A stretch of DNA of 64,000 nt from Gracilariopsis chorda. Its lineage: Eukaryota; Rhodophyta; Florideophyceae; Gracilariales; Gracilariaceae. A program made the position numbers and the translations under genes. Shown here piece after piece: positions 57,244 to 64,000 of this stretch. Below the pieces are notes generated by a model. The model was not told the DNA's origin. It made no database searches and saw only the letters and a list, made by a program, of their open reading frames with translations. Each line of letters opens with the position of its first letter. Within the stretch, counting starts at the first letter, position 1. The stretch lies in NCBI GenBank assembly GCA_003194525.1, contig NBIV01000056.1, positions 248,001 to 312,000 of the forward strand. The letters are read 5' to 3'.

Positions 57244-57683
57244 CGTGCTTGCTGCCGTCTTGGCCCCGTGCTCTCGCACTTTGTACACCACTGTTTTCCA
57301 CCTTCTTTTCCGACCCTTGTGCGTGCTCCTTGTACCGCGCCTACATCTTTGGCTGGCGCGCAGCGCTTGTCCCTTCACAACTGCATCGCCTCTAGCTTGA
57401 GCCATCGACGTGCGACACACACATTTGCGCGCTACGACTCCACGTCGCGGTCGTCGCCATTGGTGTCTCGGGTCGAACGCGCGCACCTTTCTGTACATAT
57501 AATTGGTGTCGCTTTGCGTCGTGTGTTGTGTGCACCCGCTGAGTCAGTGAGCTGCTCCGCTTCCGCAACCACTGTTGCTTACAAAACGCACATGCCACCT
57601 CCACCATCGAGCGCTAGTGCTCCCAAGCACAACGTTAGCACCCTTTTCGCCTTTAGTGTTGTAAATACATTATCCTTGCTATG

Positions 57684-58314
57684 CTATTGTAATTTGGCGT
57701 TGCTAAAGTCCATTTCAGGGTGCTCCCTCTTGAACTTCTCAAACAGCTGCATCTTCTGTTGCTCATCACTCGTGGGTAAACCAGCCGCTTTCTGGCGTTG
57801 GTCATACATCATTTTCTCAACCATGCCGCGTGTCTCGCTATCCAGCTCGTCCAATCTACTATTATCCGGCTCTATTTTGCTCAGATCTACGCAGCTGTGC
57901 CCTTGCACGACGCACGGCCACCAGTTCATTCGGTCTTGTTTTTCAAGGTGTATGCTCACTGTAGCGTCTTGTCGATCGATCTGCCAGTAACACTCGTCGG
58001 CGCGAACGGCGTTGGATAAGTGGCCTTCAATGTGCGACACGCCGTTTATGACCAGCTTTATGCTCTTGTCTGAAATGTCGCATTGCACTTGTTTGGCGGT
58101 GGTTTCCCGTGCAACGGCTGTTGTGAGCGTCACCTCGGCCAGCGTTTGAGACCAGCTGTAGTTGGGTCCTTCTCCGCCGTTACCTGTATCGGGCGCGACG
58201 ACGGCTACATTTTTTGTTTTGTTTTCGGACTTGGGTCAGATGACGGTGTGTGGCTTTCGGGAGGACGGCGCTTTTCCACGGTTACATACCTTTGTTGTCG
58301 TTGGAGGTGGACAT
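57684..58314 (-). CDS. nudC: NudC-family CS-domain protein, two exons
   Basis: Exon 1 is 58314-58290 (ATG then 25 nt), the intron is 58289-58205 (85 bp, GTATGT...TGTAG) and exon 2 is 58204-57684. The join keeps the frame and gives 181 residues. The CS fold begins NYSWSQTLAEVTLTTAV and continues with CYWQIDRQDATVSIHLEK. The C-terminal tail MVEKMMYDQRQKAAGLPTSD and HPEMDFSNAK is diagnostic of NudC proteins. These act as Hsp90-associated co-chaperones in dynein-linked and other protein folding. The gene diverges from glutathione synthetase. Without the intron no ATG would give the expected N-terminus, which supports the model. Confidence 0.93.
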
Positions 58315-58771
58315 GAAAGTTTTGTTGAGCTGAGTGTTCGAAAGGTGAGGGAGGGCGCGAGGCGGAGTACAAGCGTGCTCTTGGGTTGCTATGCGCTTTG
58401 TACAACGGTACTTGGCGGCGGCGCCGTGCACTTGTTGTTGCTGCTGTTGCTACGCCACGAGCTGGGCGAGACTTCCACTGCAACACGTGTGTGAGACGTG
58501 TGAATCGTGGCCACGTGCAACACGTTCGTGAGCCGTGTGCGTCGTGGCCACGGGTACACATGCCGTGCGTGTCCATTGGGCGACCTCCTTTCTCTGGCAA
58601 CGGAGACAACCGCGAGCGCATCATAGGCGGGGGGTGGAGCACGCGTAGATCTACGTAGATAGTCACAACTCTTATGTTGCGCTTTGTCCGCAGAATGGAA
58701 GCGGCGGACGCAATCGCGCGCCGACAGCAACTTCGCCGCCAAGCGCAACGCTTTCGCTCCCAGCAAACAAC
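58315..58771. promoter_or_regulatory. shared upstream region of nudC and glutathione synthetase
   Basis: A 457-bp interval lies between two divergent start codons. It holds the 37-bp tandem repeat at 58481-58554 with CACGTG-type cores, GC-rich stretches near 58410 (ggcggcggcgcc) and the short upstream ORF of glutathione synthetase. It is likely a bidirectional promoter. Factors are unknown. Confidence 0.6.
58481..58554. repeat. 37-bp direct repeat with CACGTG-like cores
   Basis: The units 58481-58517 and 58518-58554 each begin CAACACGT and end CGTGGCCACG(T/G)G, with substitutions between. They contain G-box words (CACGTG) that bHLH/bZIP-type factors recognise in plants. They sit in the middle of the divergent promoter. 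Confidence 0.75.
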
Positions 58772-58775
58772 ATGA
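58695..58775 (+). CDS. upstream ORF overlapping the glutathione synthetase start
   Basis: ATG 58695 opens 26 basic codons (MEAADAIARRQQLRRQ...) that end at TGA 58773-58775. The stop overlaps the glutathione synthetase ATG (58772) in an ATGA arrangement. If transcribed in the leader it could control translation of the enzyme by reinitiation. No function is known. Confidence 0.5.
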   Translation: MEAADAIARRQQLRRQAQRFRSQQTT

Positions 58776-60217
58776 CCACAATGAACATGCTGCAGCATAA
58801 CCCGGCCGCCATCGCCGAAGCCGCGTCATACGCCGCGTCCCACGGGCTCGTCATGGCCCGCTCGAAGGACGTCACCACCGGCACTCAAATCGTGCACGCC
58901 CCGCTCACCTTCTCTCCAACCCCGTTCCACGCCCCCTCCTACCGCCACGCCATCCGAATAACCCCCGCCCTCAACACCCTCGTCAATCGCATCGCAAACG
59001 ACCACGCCTATCTCCGCCACACGCTCGCCCAAACCGCCCAAGCAGACCCGTTCACAGCGCGACTTCTCGCCATGTTGGACCATGTTCCACCCGTCAATCG
59101 CGGCGTGCAGCTCTCTATTGTCAGATATGACTACTTTATGCACGCCTCTGCTCACGATGCCTATGAGCTTCGCATGGTTGAGATGAATTGTATAGCCGCC
59201 AGTTACATTTGTCTTGGCACCAAAATGTCCGCCATGCATCGCTTCATGGCCACTCATCCCGCTACTCGACTCCACTTGCAGCTCGATAAACTGCCTGCTA
59301 ATGATGCAATGCATGCAATTCCGAAAGGACTGGCAGCTGCTCACCACGCCTTTGTACGCACCCAGCTTGCAGGTCAGTCCAACAACGTCGTGCTCGTCAT
59401 GATCGTCCAAGCGGGAGATACAAACTCTTATGACCAAGACCTGTTGCGTAATACCCTTTGGGAAAAACATCAACTCAACATGATCCGACTTTCCTTATCC
59501 GACATTCATGCGTACGCCTCCCTTCAGTCTGATTCCACTCTATTGTTAGATGTGCCTAATTATCCGCAACCGCTCATTGCATCCGTCGTCTACTTCCGTG
59601 CTGCATACACGCCACACGATTATCCAACGGATCATCACTGGCAGGCACGAACGCTTATTGAAAAGAGCAACACTGTCAAGTGCCCCTCTGTCGCCATGCA
59701 ATTGGTCGGCACCAAGAGGATTCAACAAGTACTGGACGAACCCGGTCGTCTTGAAAGATTCCTTCCCACCGAAGACGCACATCAAGTCCGCGCCACGTTT
59801 GCTCGACAATATGCATTCACGTCGGACGAAACGAGCGAAACACTGGTAAAGAAGGCCATTGCGAACCCGCAAGATTACGTGCTCAAACCACAGCGTGAGG
59901 GAGGTGGAAATAACCTGTATTCTCAACAACTCAAGAATGCATTAAGCACAATGTCTCCACAGCAGCGTTCTGCTTTCGTGCTCATGGATAGAATTCGACC
60001 ACCACAGTTTACAAATGTTATCATTCGGGACGGTGTTGCCAAGCTTGATGAGGTCGTGTCAGAGCTCGGCGTCTTTGGCGTCTATGTTAGTGTCGATGGA
60101 CGTGAGCAGGATAATTACGACGCTGGTATCTTGCTTCGAAGCAAACCGGCCGCTACTGATGATGGAGGCGTTTCGGCAGGTGTGGCCCTTTTAGACAGTC
60201 CTTTACTATTCGATTAG
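58772..60217 (+). CDS. GSS: glutathione synthetase, eukaryotic ATP-grasp type
   Basis: An uninterrupted 481-residue frame, close to the usual length of about 475. The enzyme joins gamma-glutamylcysteine and glycine with ATP to make glutathione in the cytosol or plastid. Visible blocks are LSIVRYDYF (about 114-122), RMVEMNCIAAS (substrate-binding, about 134-144), VYFRAAYTPHDYP (273-285) and KCPSVAMQLVGTKRIQQVL. KPQREGGGNN (372-381, the glycine-rich loop), LMDRIRPP (404-411), ELGVFGVYVS and DDGGVSAGVALLD follow, all in family order. No frameshift or intron is needed. ATG 58772 is preceded by a 26-codon upstream ORF. A targeting peptide is not evident. Confidence 0.97.
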   Translation: MTTMNMLQHNPAAIAEAASYAASHGLVMARSKDVTTGTQIVHAPLTFSPTPFHAPSYRHAIRITPALNTLVNRIANDHAYLRHTLAQTAQADPFTARLLAMLDHVPPVNRGVQLSIVRYDYFMHASAHDAYELRMVEMNCIAASYICLGTKMSAMHRFMATHPATRLHLQLDKLPANDAMHAIPKGLAAAHHAFVRTQLAGQSNNVVLVMIVQAGDTNSYDQDLLRNTLWEKHQLNMIRLSLSDIHAYASLQSDSTLLLDVPNYPQPLIASVVYFRAAYTPHDYPTDHHWQARTLIEKSNTVKCPSVAMQLVGTKRIQQVLDEPGRLERFLPTEDAHQVRATFARQYAFTSDETSETLVKKAIANPQDYVLKPQREGGGNNLYSQQLKNALSTMSPQQRSAFVLMDRIRPPQFTNVIIRDGVAKLDEVVSELGVFGVYVSVDGREQDNYDAGILLRSKPAATDDGGVSAGVALLDSPLLFD

Positions 60218-60434
60218 GCGTTTGTACACAATCTATTCCTTTTTTTGTCATGCATATTGTATGTATATGTGCGTGTATAAACGGTACCCACATCAACTGA
60301 AGCAAGCGTTATGAATTCTATCATCTCCCCGTGAGATGTGTGTGAGTCACAATGAAAAGCGTACTACGATCACTGGTGATGAGTGTGGGATGCAGTACTC
60401 CACTCTGCAGTGTGTCGATCATGAGTGTGAGACC

Positions 60435-60957
60435 TCAAGAATCATCGTCATCGTCATCATCGTCGTCGAATACTTTTCTTCTGCGCATGATGGTTACTTT
60501 CGTGCGCTTCTGCGTCTGCTCCGTTACAGAGCGGAGAAGGTCTTTCACCTGATCCTCGCCTACCTTTCCGCCCAGCTGCCCCGATTGCGCAGAATTTATG
60601 AGGTACGTCTCCACTTGCTCCGCGCGCTCGGGCTTGACGAGCCTGATATTCGCCAGCTTCTCACGGGCTTCTGGCGTCATGATTTGGTTGAGGATCATTC
60701 GACGCTGGTCTTGTTTTGCTCTGTTGTTGATACGACGGTAATGTTTCGTTGGGGGTGGAGATGGAACAGTAAGTTAATGCGCCTGCGAAGCGGTTTACAA
60801 ATCTGCTGCGTTGCTAGGTAAGCAAGCACACGTACTCTTCTTGTTTCCTTCGCATTTCCAGTTCCTCTGCAGACGGGCCTTGCGCACCGCCCGCTGCACC
60901 TCGCATTTGGGCCAAACGTTGAGCGCGCCATTGCGCAAGTTCCGGGTCGTCCGCCAT
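60435..60957 (-). CDS. PDCD5: PDCD5 (programmed cell death 5) protein, two exons
   Basis: Exon 1 is 60957-60836 (MADDPELAQWRAQRL), the intron is 60835-60721 (115 bp, GTACGT...CAACAG) and exon 2 is 60720-60435. The frame joins cleanly to 135 residues. The second exon gives RRMILNQIMTPEAREKLANI and VETYLINSAQSGQ, followed by a run of Asp encoded by a GAT/GAC repeat. PDCD5 is a small DNA/chromatin- and chaperonin-associated protein conserved from archaea to man. Its length is usual for the family. It is convergent with glutathione synthetase (217 bp apart). Confidence 0.95.
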
Positions 60958-62261
60958 GTTTGATTCCTACGCTTACCCTTTTAGCCGGGGTGAAGTGTTT
61001 CCGTCGCCTTGTTGACAATCCCGTAGTGCGATTTCTTTTGTGGGTGTCTTGGCATTGACAACTGCTTCAGGGTTGCGCATGCGAAGACACGTCCTTTAAT
61101 GGATCACAGAGCCCGTGTTCAAATGAGTGAATCTCAAAAAGTGTACATGTAAATCCCCAGTTCTTTTCACGCCGATTGGGCGGCGCGAGATATTCCATTT
61201 CAGCAATGCAAACTTTGTACGGTAGACATACCAGGTAGATATAAGGTAGATAAGTTACCAACGGTACCGTTGGTAACATATCGGTAAGGGTTACCGTTTA
61301 CCGTTGGAAACGGTAGACTACCAAGAAGTCTTTACTGCAAATGAAAGCAAGCTGAGATTGCGCCAGCTACGCCATGTTTGTCTTATCTTGACGATTCCTT
61401 CATCATCAGATATCTCAAATCTAAAAAAAGGGTCACCAAGGCTACGAAGAGTAAACGGTTATCACGATACCAAGAGTATCCTCCACACCCTTTGTAATCT
61501 TACCCTTAAACGCCTTTCGCCATTGTAGGAGAGGCGTGTTGAATTCAGGACCTTTGGTGCTTATGTCGCCACGCACCACATGCTCAAGACAATACCGACT
61601 TGGAATCTGCCTCTGTTGGAATAGCGGTACGGTGAATGGCTATCACTCAAAGAAGTTTGCTGTGTCTTCACCATATTTTCATCACGGGCAGAAGAGTTTA
61701 GTGCTATCCCTATGAGCGATAAGCATCGCATTAAGTGGGGTTCCACGATCCTGCAAGAATTACAAGACCACCAGGTGACCCTTTGAAATAGCCATGCCCG
61801 TGTCACGTTTGGGAAGGAATGTAGGTCTCTTCTTCGAGAATAAGCAACAGTGAAGATGCATCAGCTTCTCGAACCGTTAGTATCTACAGAAGAACAAAAA
61901 CATAATGCGCAAAGGTTTCAGGAATAACCCACTCTGCACAACTTCCAAAGGGGGGCTCTCGATTTGAAGGGAAGAATTCTTCGAGTACGATGGCCGTTTA
62001 GAGTAAACCATGCTCACAATACTCTACACAAACATTGATTTTGATGGACTTGAACTCCCAGTGTTCCTTTTGCCACTGGACAAAGTTCATGGCAGAGGGA
62101 ACGGGATGTAGTGAAATGACAAACAGAATCCGTAGGACTTATGCTGACATGAATACGTTCTAATACTGCTCACAAAACAGCTGTTGGTCTCGATGAGAGA
62201 TCCAATCGCCACTCCATTGTGCTTTCTCAGCAGAAGAGGAAAGACAGGAAAACCTCGAAAC
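60958..62261. other. no gene recognised beyond the PDCD5 upstream region
   Basis: Short ORFs only. 61254-61277 is a perfect palindrome within a run of ACCGTT/AACGGT words (61230-61310). The rest up to 62261 has no gene that I can support. Confidence 0.45.
61254..61277. repeat. perfect 24-bp palindrome
   Basis: GTTACCAACGGT is followed directly by its exact complement ACCGTTGGTAAC. Related words (TTACCGTTTACCGTTGG) follow within 40 bp. Confidence 0.8.
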
Positions 62262-62318
62262 TAGGGGTCGGCTCGTGCACGCATGTACTAAGTACATGCG
62301 TGCACGAGCCGACCCCTA
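62262..62318. repeat. perfect 28-bp inverted repeat with 1-nt centre
   Basis: The left arm is 62262-62289 (starts TAGGGGTCGGCTCGTGCAC), the centre is a single A at 62290, and the right arm 62291-62318 is its exact reverse complement. Such a perfect long palindrome is unstable in most genomes. Confidence 0.9.
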
Positions 62319-62426
62319 CATTGTACTTACTAGGCAGGAAAGGGCGTTCGAAAAGCGTTTTGAAGTCGTAGTCGGAGTTCTCTCCGATTCTCGTGAACAC
62401 ATCAGTGATCTTCTCAGAATCTGTCT

Positions 62427-62491
62427 GTCCCTAGGTCCAAGACTACGGTAGGGGCTATTCTGATTAGTACCGTAGTCTTGGAATTAGGGAC
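62427..62491. repeat. 24-bp inverted repeat with 17-nt loop
   Basis: Left arm 62427-62450 (GTCCCTAGGTCCAAGACTAC...) and right arm 62468-62491 pair with two mismatches (AGG against AAT). It lies 109 bp after the perfect palindrome. Confidence 0.85.
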
Positions 62492-62504
62492 ACGAGCCCA
62501 TATA

Positions 62505-63099
62505 AACACACTCACGCACACACACACATCAGTGGCTAGAGATTACCAAAGCTTTGTTGACTTGTAGCAATAACCGCAACGATATCAGTTCAAGAAAGCG
62601 CAACCTTCTTCAATGTGGTAGAAGACCCAGCGATAACCGGGCTCTCGATTTTGCTCATTAAATTGCTGAGAGTGTGGTTACAGGGATAGCTATCCCTTTC
62701 AAATCAAGCCGCGGAGAAGGTTACCAGGCCGAGACACGAGAGGTATCCTTCCTTTCTAAACGCTAAGAAGTTTTATTGTTGACAGCACTACTCTTGAACT
62801 TCGCTACTACTACTGGGTTCTTCGGACGGGAAAAGTTGTGAGAACTGTGCTGGTCACATCCCAACACTGCAACACACATCAGCTCATCTGCAGCCTAAGA
62901 AGGCGATTCTTTTTCTATGCGTGTCTGTTTACATGGGCTTCGCTCCCCAGATTCCAAGGATATGATACGGTACTAACTCTTCTGGTCAGAAGTAGACTTC
63001 TAGTAAGGAGCCTTACCGTGCTTTCGGAATCAGAACCACCTCCCATAAGCAAACAAGTAGAAGCTATCTCCACTCGGCGGCCAAGTTCCTCTAGTAGAT
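62505..63099. other. CA-rich stretch and unassigned ORF
   Basis: A CA-rich tract at about 62505-62528 is followed by an unassigned plus-strand ORF (62838-63311) with no known domain. The ORF probably shadows the reverse-transcriptase-like remains on the other strand. Confidence 0.35.
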
Positions 63100-63645
63100 C
63101 CAATCGCGGATCGATTATCTTAGGCGAACGACTTCCGCTCCTTCAACGTAAAATAAGGACACCATTAATCACTTTGCCTTTAGCTACTAGCTTTTCTTGC
63201 ACAGCAAGGATGCCCTCCGCGCGAGACCGACGTGACCTGACTGCCATCGACATCATGAGGACGTTATCAGAAAAGCTGCTAGAATATCGTGAGATAGTGC
63301 GTGGACCTTGAGCAACCTTAACCGCGATTAAACATTTGATGTCATCAGCACATATCCGCGTGTGACTGTAGACACAAATGGGAATAGTGTCCTCTCCTAT
63401 GCTACATATATACCTGTGGGCCATTTATCTTCCGTTGTAAATTGCCATGTACGAAACTGGCTTCGATATTTGGAGGCCAGCTCATTAACAGCAATAGTAA
63501 ATGAAAACATACAGACAACGCTCAAGCCCTGGCGTACAAAGTCTGATTTGTACTCCATTATACGAATGTCTCTTCTGAGACTACTTGAGTTGCCCCGAAG
63601 TACGCCGCCGGGATATATGTGCAAGTGCTTAGTATAGCAAACCAA
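63100..63645 (-). pseudogene. possible LINE-like reverse transcriptase remnant
   Basis: The minus-strand frame 63645-63397 reads RRDIRIMEYKSDFVRQGLSV and VCMFSFTIAVNELASKY, like the G-x-R-Q-G...LF-x-x-x-x-N-x-L block of non-LTR reverse transcriptases. The next ORF (63424-63143) has ICADDIKCLIAVKVAQ, like the (Y/F)xDD box. The ORFs are short and broken. The match is by pattern only, and the element may be a fragment inserted at the 3' end of the membrane-protein gene. Confidence 0.4.
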
Positions 63646-63965
63646 AGAGGATGCGGAATGACGGTCAAGTTTTGAACCCCAAACAGAGTTAGCAATACCC
63701 CTAGTGTAATGGCCAGGTGGATCTTATGCGAGGATGCAATTTTTGCCGCCGCATATCCGCCCAAAACACTTCCAACGATGTACGATAGTTCCACAAACAG
63801 GAAAGCTCCAAGAGGCAAAGACATAATGTGATGGAAAGAGTAGGGCGCGACAGGGTTAGCAACAGGATATATTCGGTGACCAACGCTCTGAATAAGTGCT
63901 ATGACCACTGTTGCGACCAATAAACCACAGAGGAAGGCGAAGGCATTTCCCAAGACTGGATGCAT
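63558..63965 (-). CDS. small four-helix membrane protein, bacterial-like
   Basis: The 135-residue protein (MHPVLGNAFAFLCG ...) has four hydrophobic segments at about 6-27, 47-77, 81-102 and 105-127, joined by short loops (IASSHKIHLA, PHPLWFAI). The pattern and the PLWF block recall a family of small uncharacterised bacterial inner-membrane proteins. The frame is open upstream to the window edge, so the true start may be earlier, and no upstream gene is visible. The gene is intact within the window. Function unknown. Confidence 0.6.
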   Translation of the reverse strand: MHPVLGNAFAFLCGLLVATVVIALIQSVGHRIYPVANPVAPYSFHHIMSLPLGAFLFVELSYIVGSVLGGYAAAKIASSHKIHLAITLGVLLTLFGVQNLTVIPHPLWFAILSTCTYIPAAYFGATQVVSEETFV

Positions 63966-64000
63966 CTTTTGCGTTGCGCTAGGGAGATTGATGCTACTGC

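Noticed and set aside
57268-57990. 240-codon plus-strand ORF
   Set aside because: It lies opposite the nudC second exon, whose product is clearly recognisable, and has no domain of its own.
58826-59473. 215-codon minus-strand ORF
   Set aside because: It runs opposite glutathione synthetase, and its Gly/Val-rich sequence is what the GC-rich complement gives.
60336-60821. 161-codon plus-strand ORF
   Set aside because: It is the shadow of PDCD5 on the other strand.

Overview
The window reads as nuclear DNA of an intron-poor, transposon-rich eukaryote. Three host genes of ordinary eukaryotic type lie together near 57.7-61.0 kb: a NudC/CS-domain protein, glutathione synthetase and PDCD5. Two of them carry one short GT-AG intron each. 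Almost everything else is decayed mobile DNA. This combination fits a red seaweed (florideophyte, Chondrus-like), but that assignment is inference, not something the sequence proves.

Layout. 1-4.4 kb: a broken Ty1/copia element, cut inside its reverse transcriptase by a 1067-bp solo LTR. 4.9-10.4 kb: an old Ty3/gypsy relic. 10.4-18.3 kb: mostly non-coding, with a possible Ulp1-like peptidase tail, a second solo LTR of the same family (13.1-14.2 kb), two small unidentified ORFs, and an array of 21-bp repeats encoding heptapeptides. 18.9-22.7 kb: a Helitron Rep/helicase gene with stops and frameshifts. 24.7-27.6 kb: a second gypsy relic.

29.0-40.0 kb is the most unusual part. Two C-rich convergent unknown genes (29.0-32.6 kb) are followed by a minus-strand gene set (33.6-36.7 kb) encoding two unknown segments, a beta-class amino-methyltransferase (DPPY motif before the AdoMet-binding motif) and a SET domain. 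The SET segment is tandemly duplicated with a 690-bp offset. Divergent from this set is a long plus-strand gene with a ParB/sulfiredoxin-like core, a nuclear localisation signal and acidic tracts. Between the two lies an array of four palindromes spaced exactly 62 bp apart and bounded by a further inverted repeat. I read this as one module, probably a mobile or selfish element handling DNA/chromatin modification, with the array as its shared control or binding site.

43.9-47.7 kb: a 5'-truncated chromovirus-type gypsy element with intact integrase D, D and E residues and a C-terminal chromodomain, followed on the opposite strand by a chain of unidentified ORFs (48.0-49.9 kb). 50.5-51.6 kb: a PIF/Harbinger-like transposase relic. 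51.66-54.85 kb: a well-preserved piggyBac element with matching terminal inverted repeats, TTAA duplications and a 568-codon transposase frame. 54.9-61 kb: the GC-rich host gene island. NudC and glutathione synthetase diverge from a 457-bp promoter region holding a 37-bp tandem repeat with CACGTG cores, and glutathione synthetase and PDCD5 converge. 61-64 kb: three strong palindromes, a possible LINE-like reverse transcriptase remnant, and a small four-helix membrane protein that resembles bacterial proteins.
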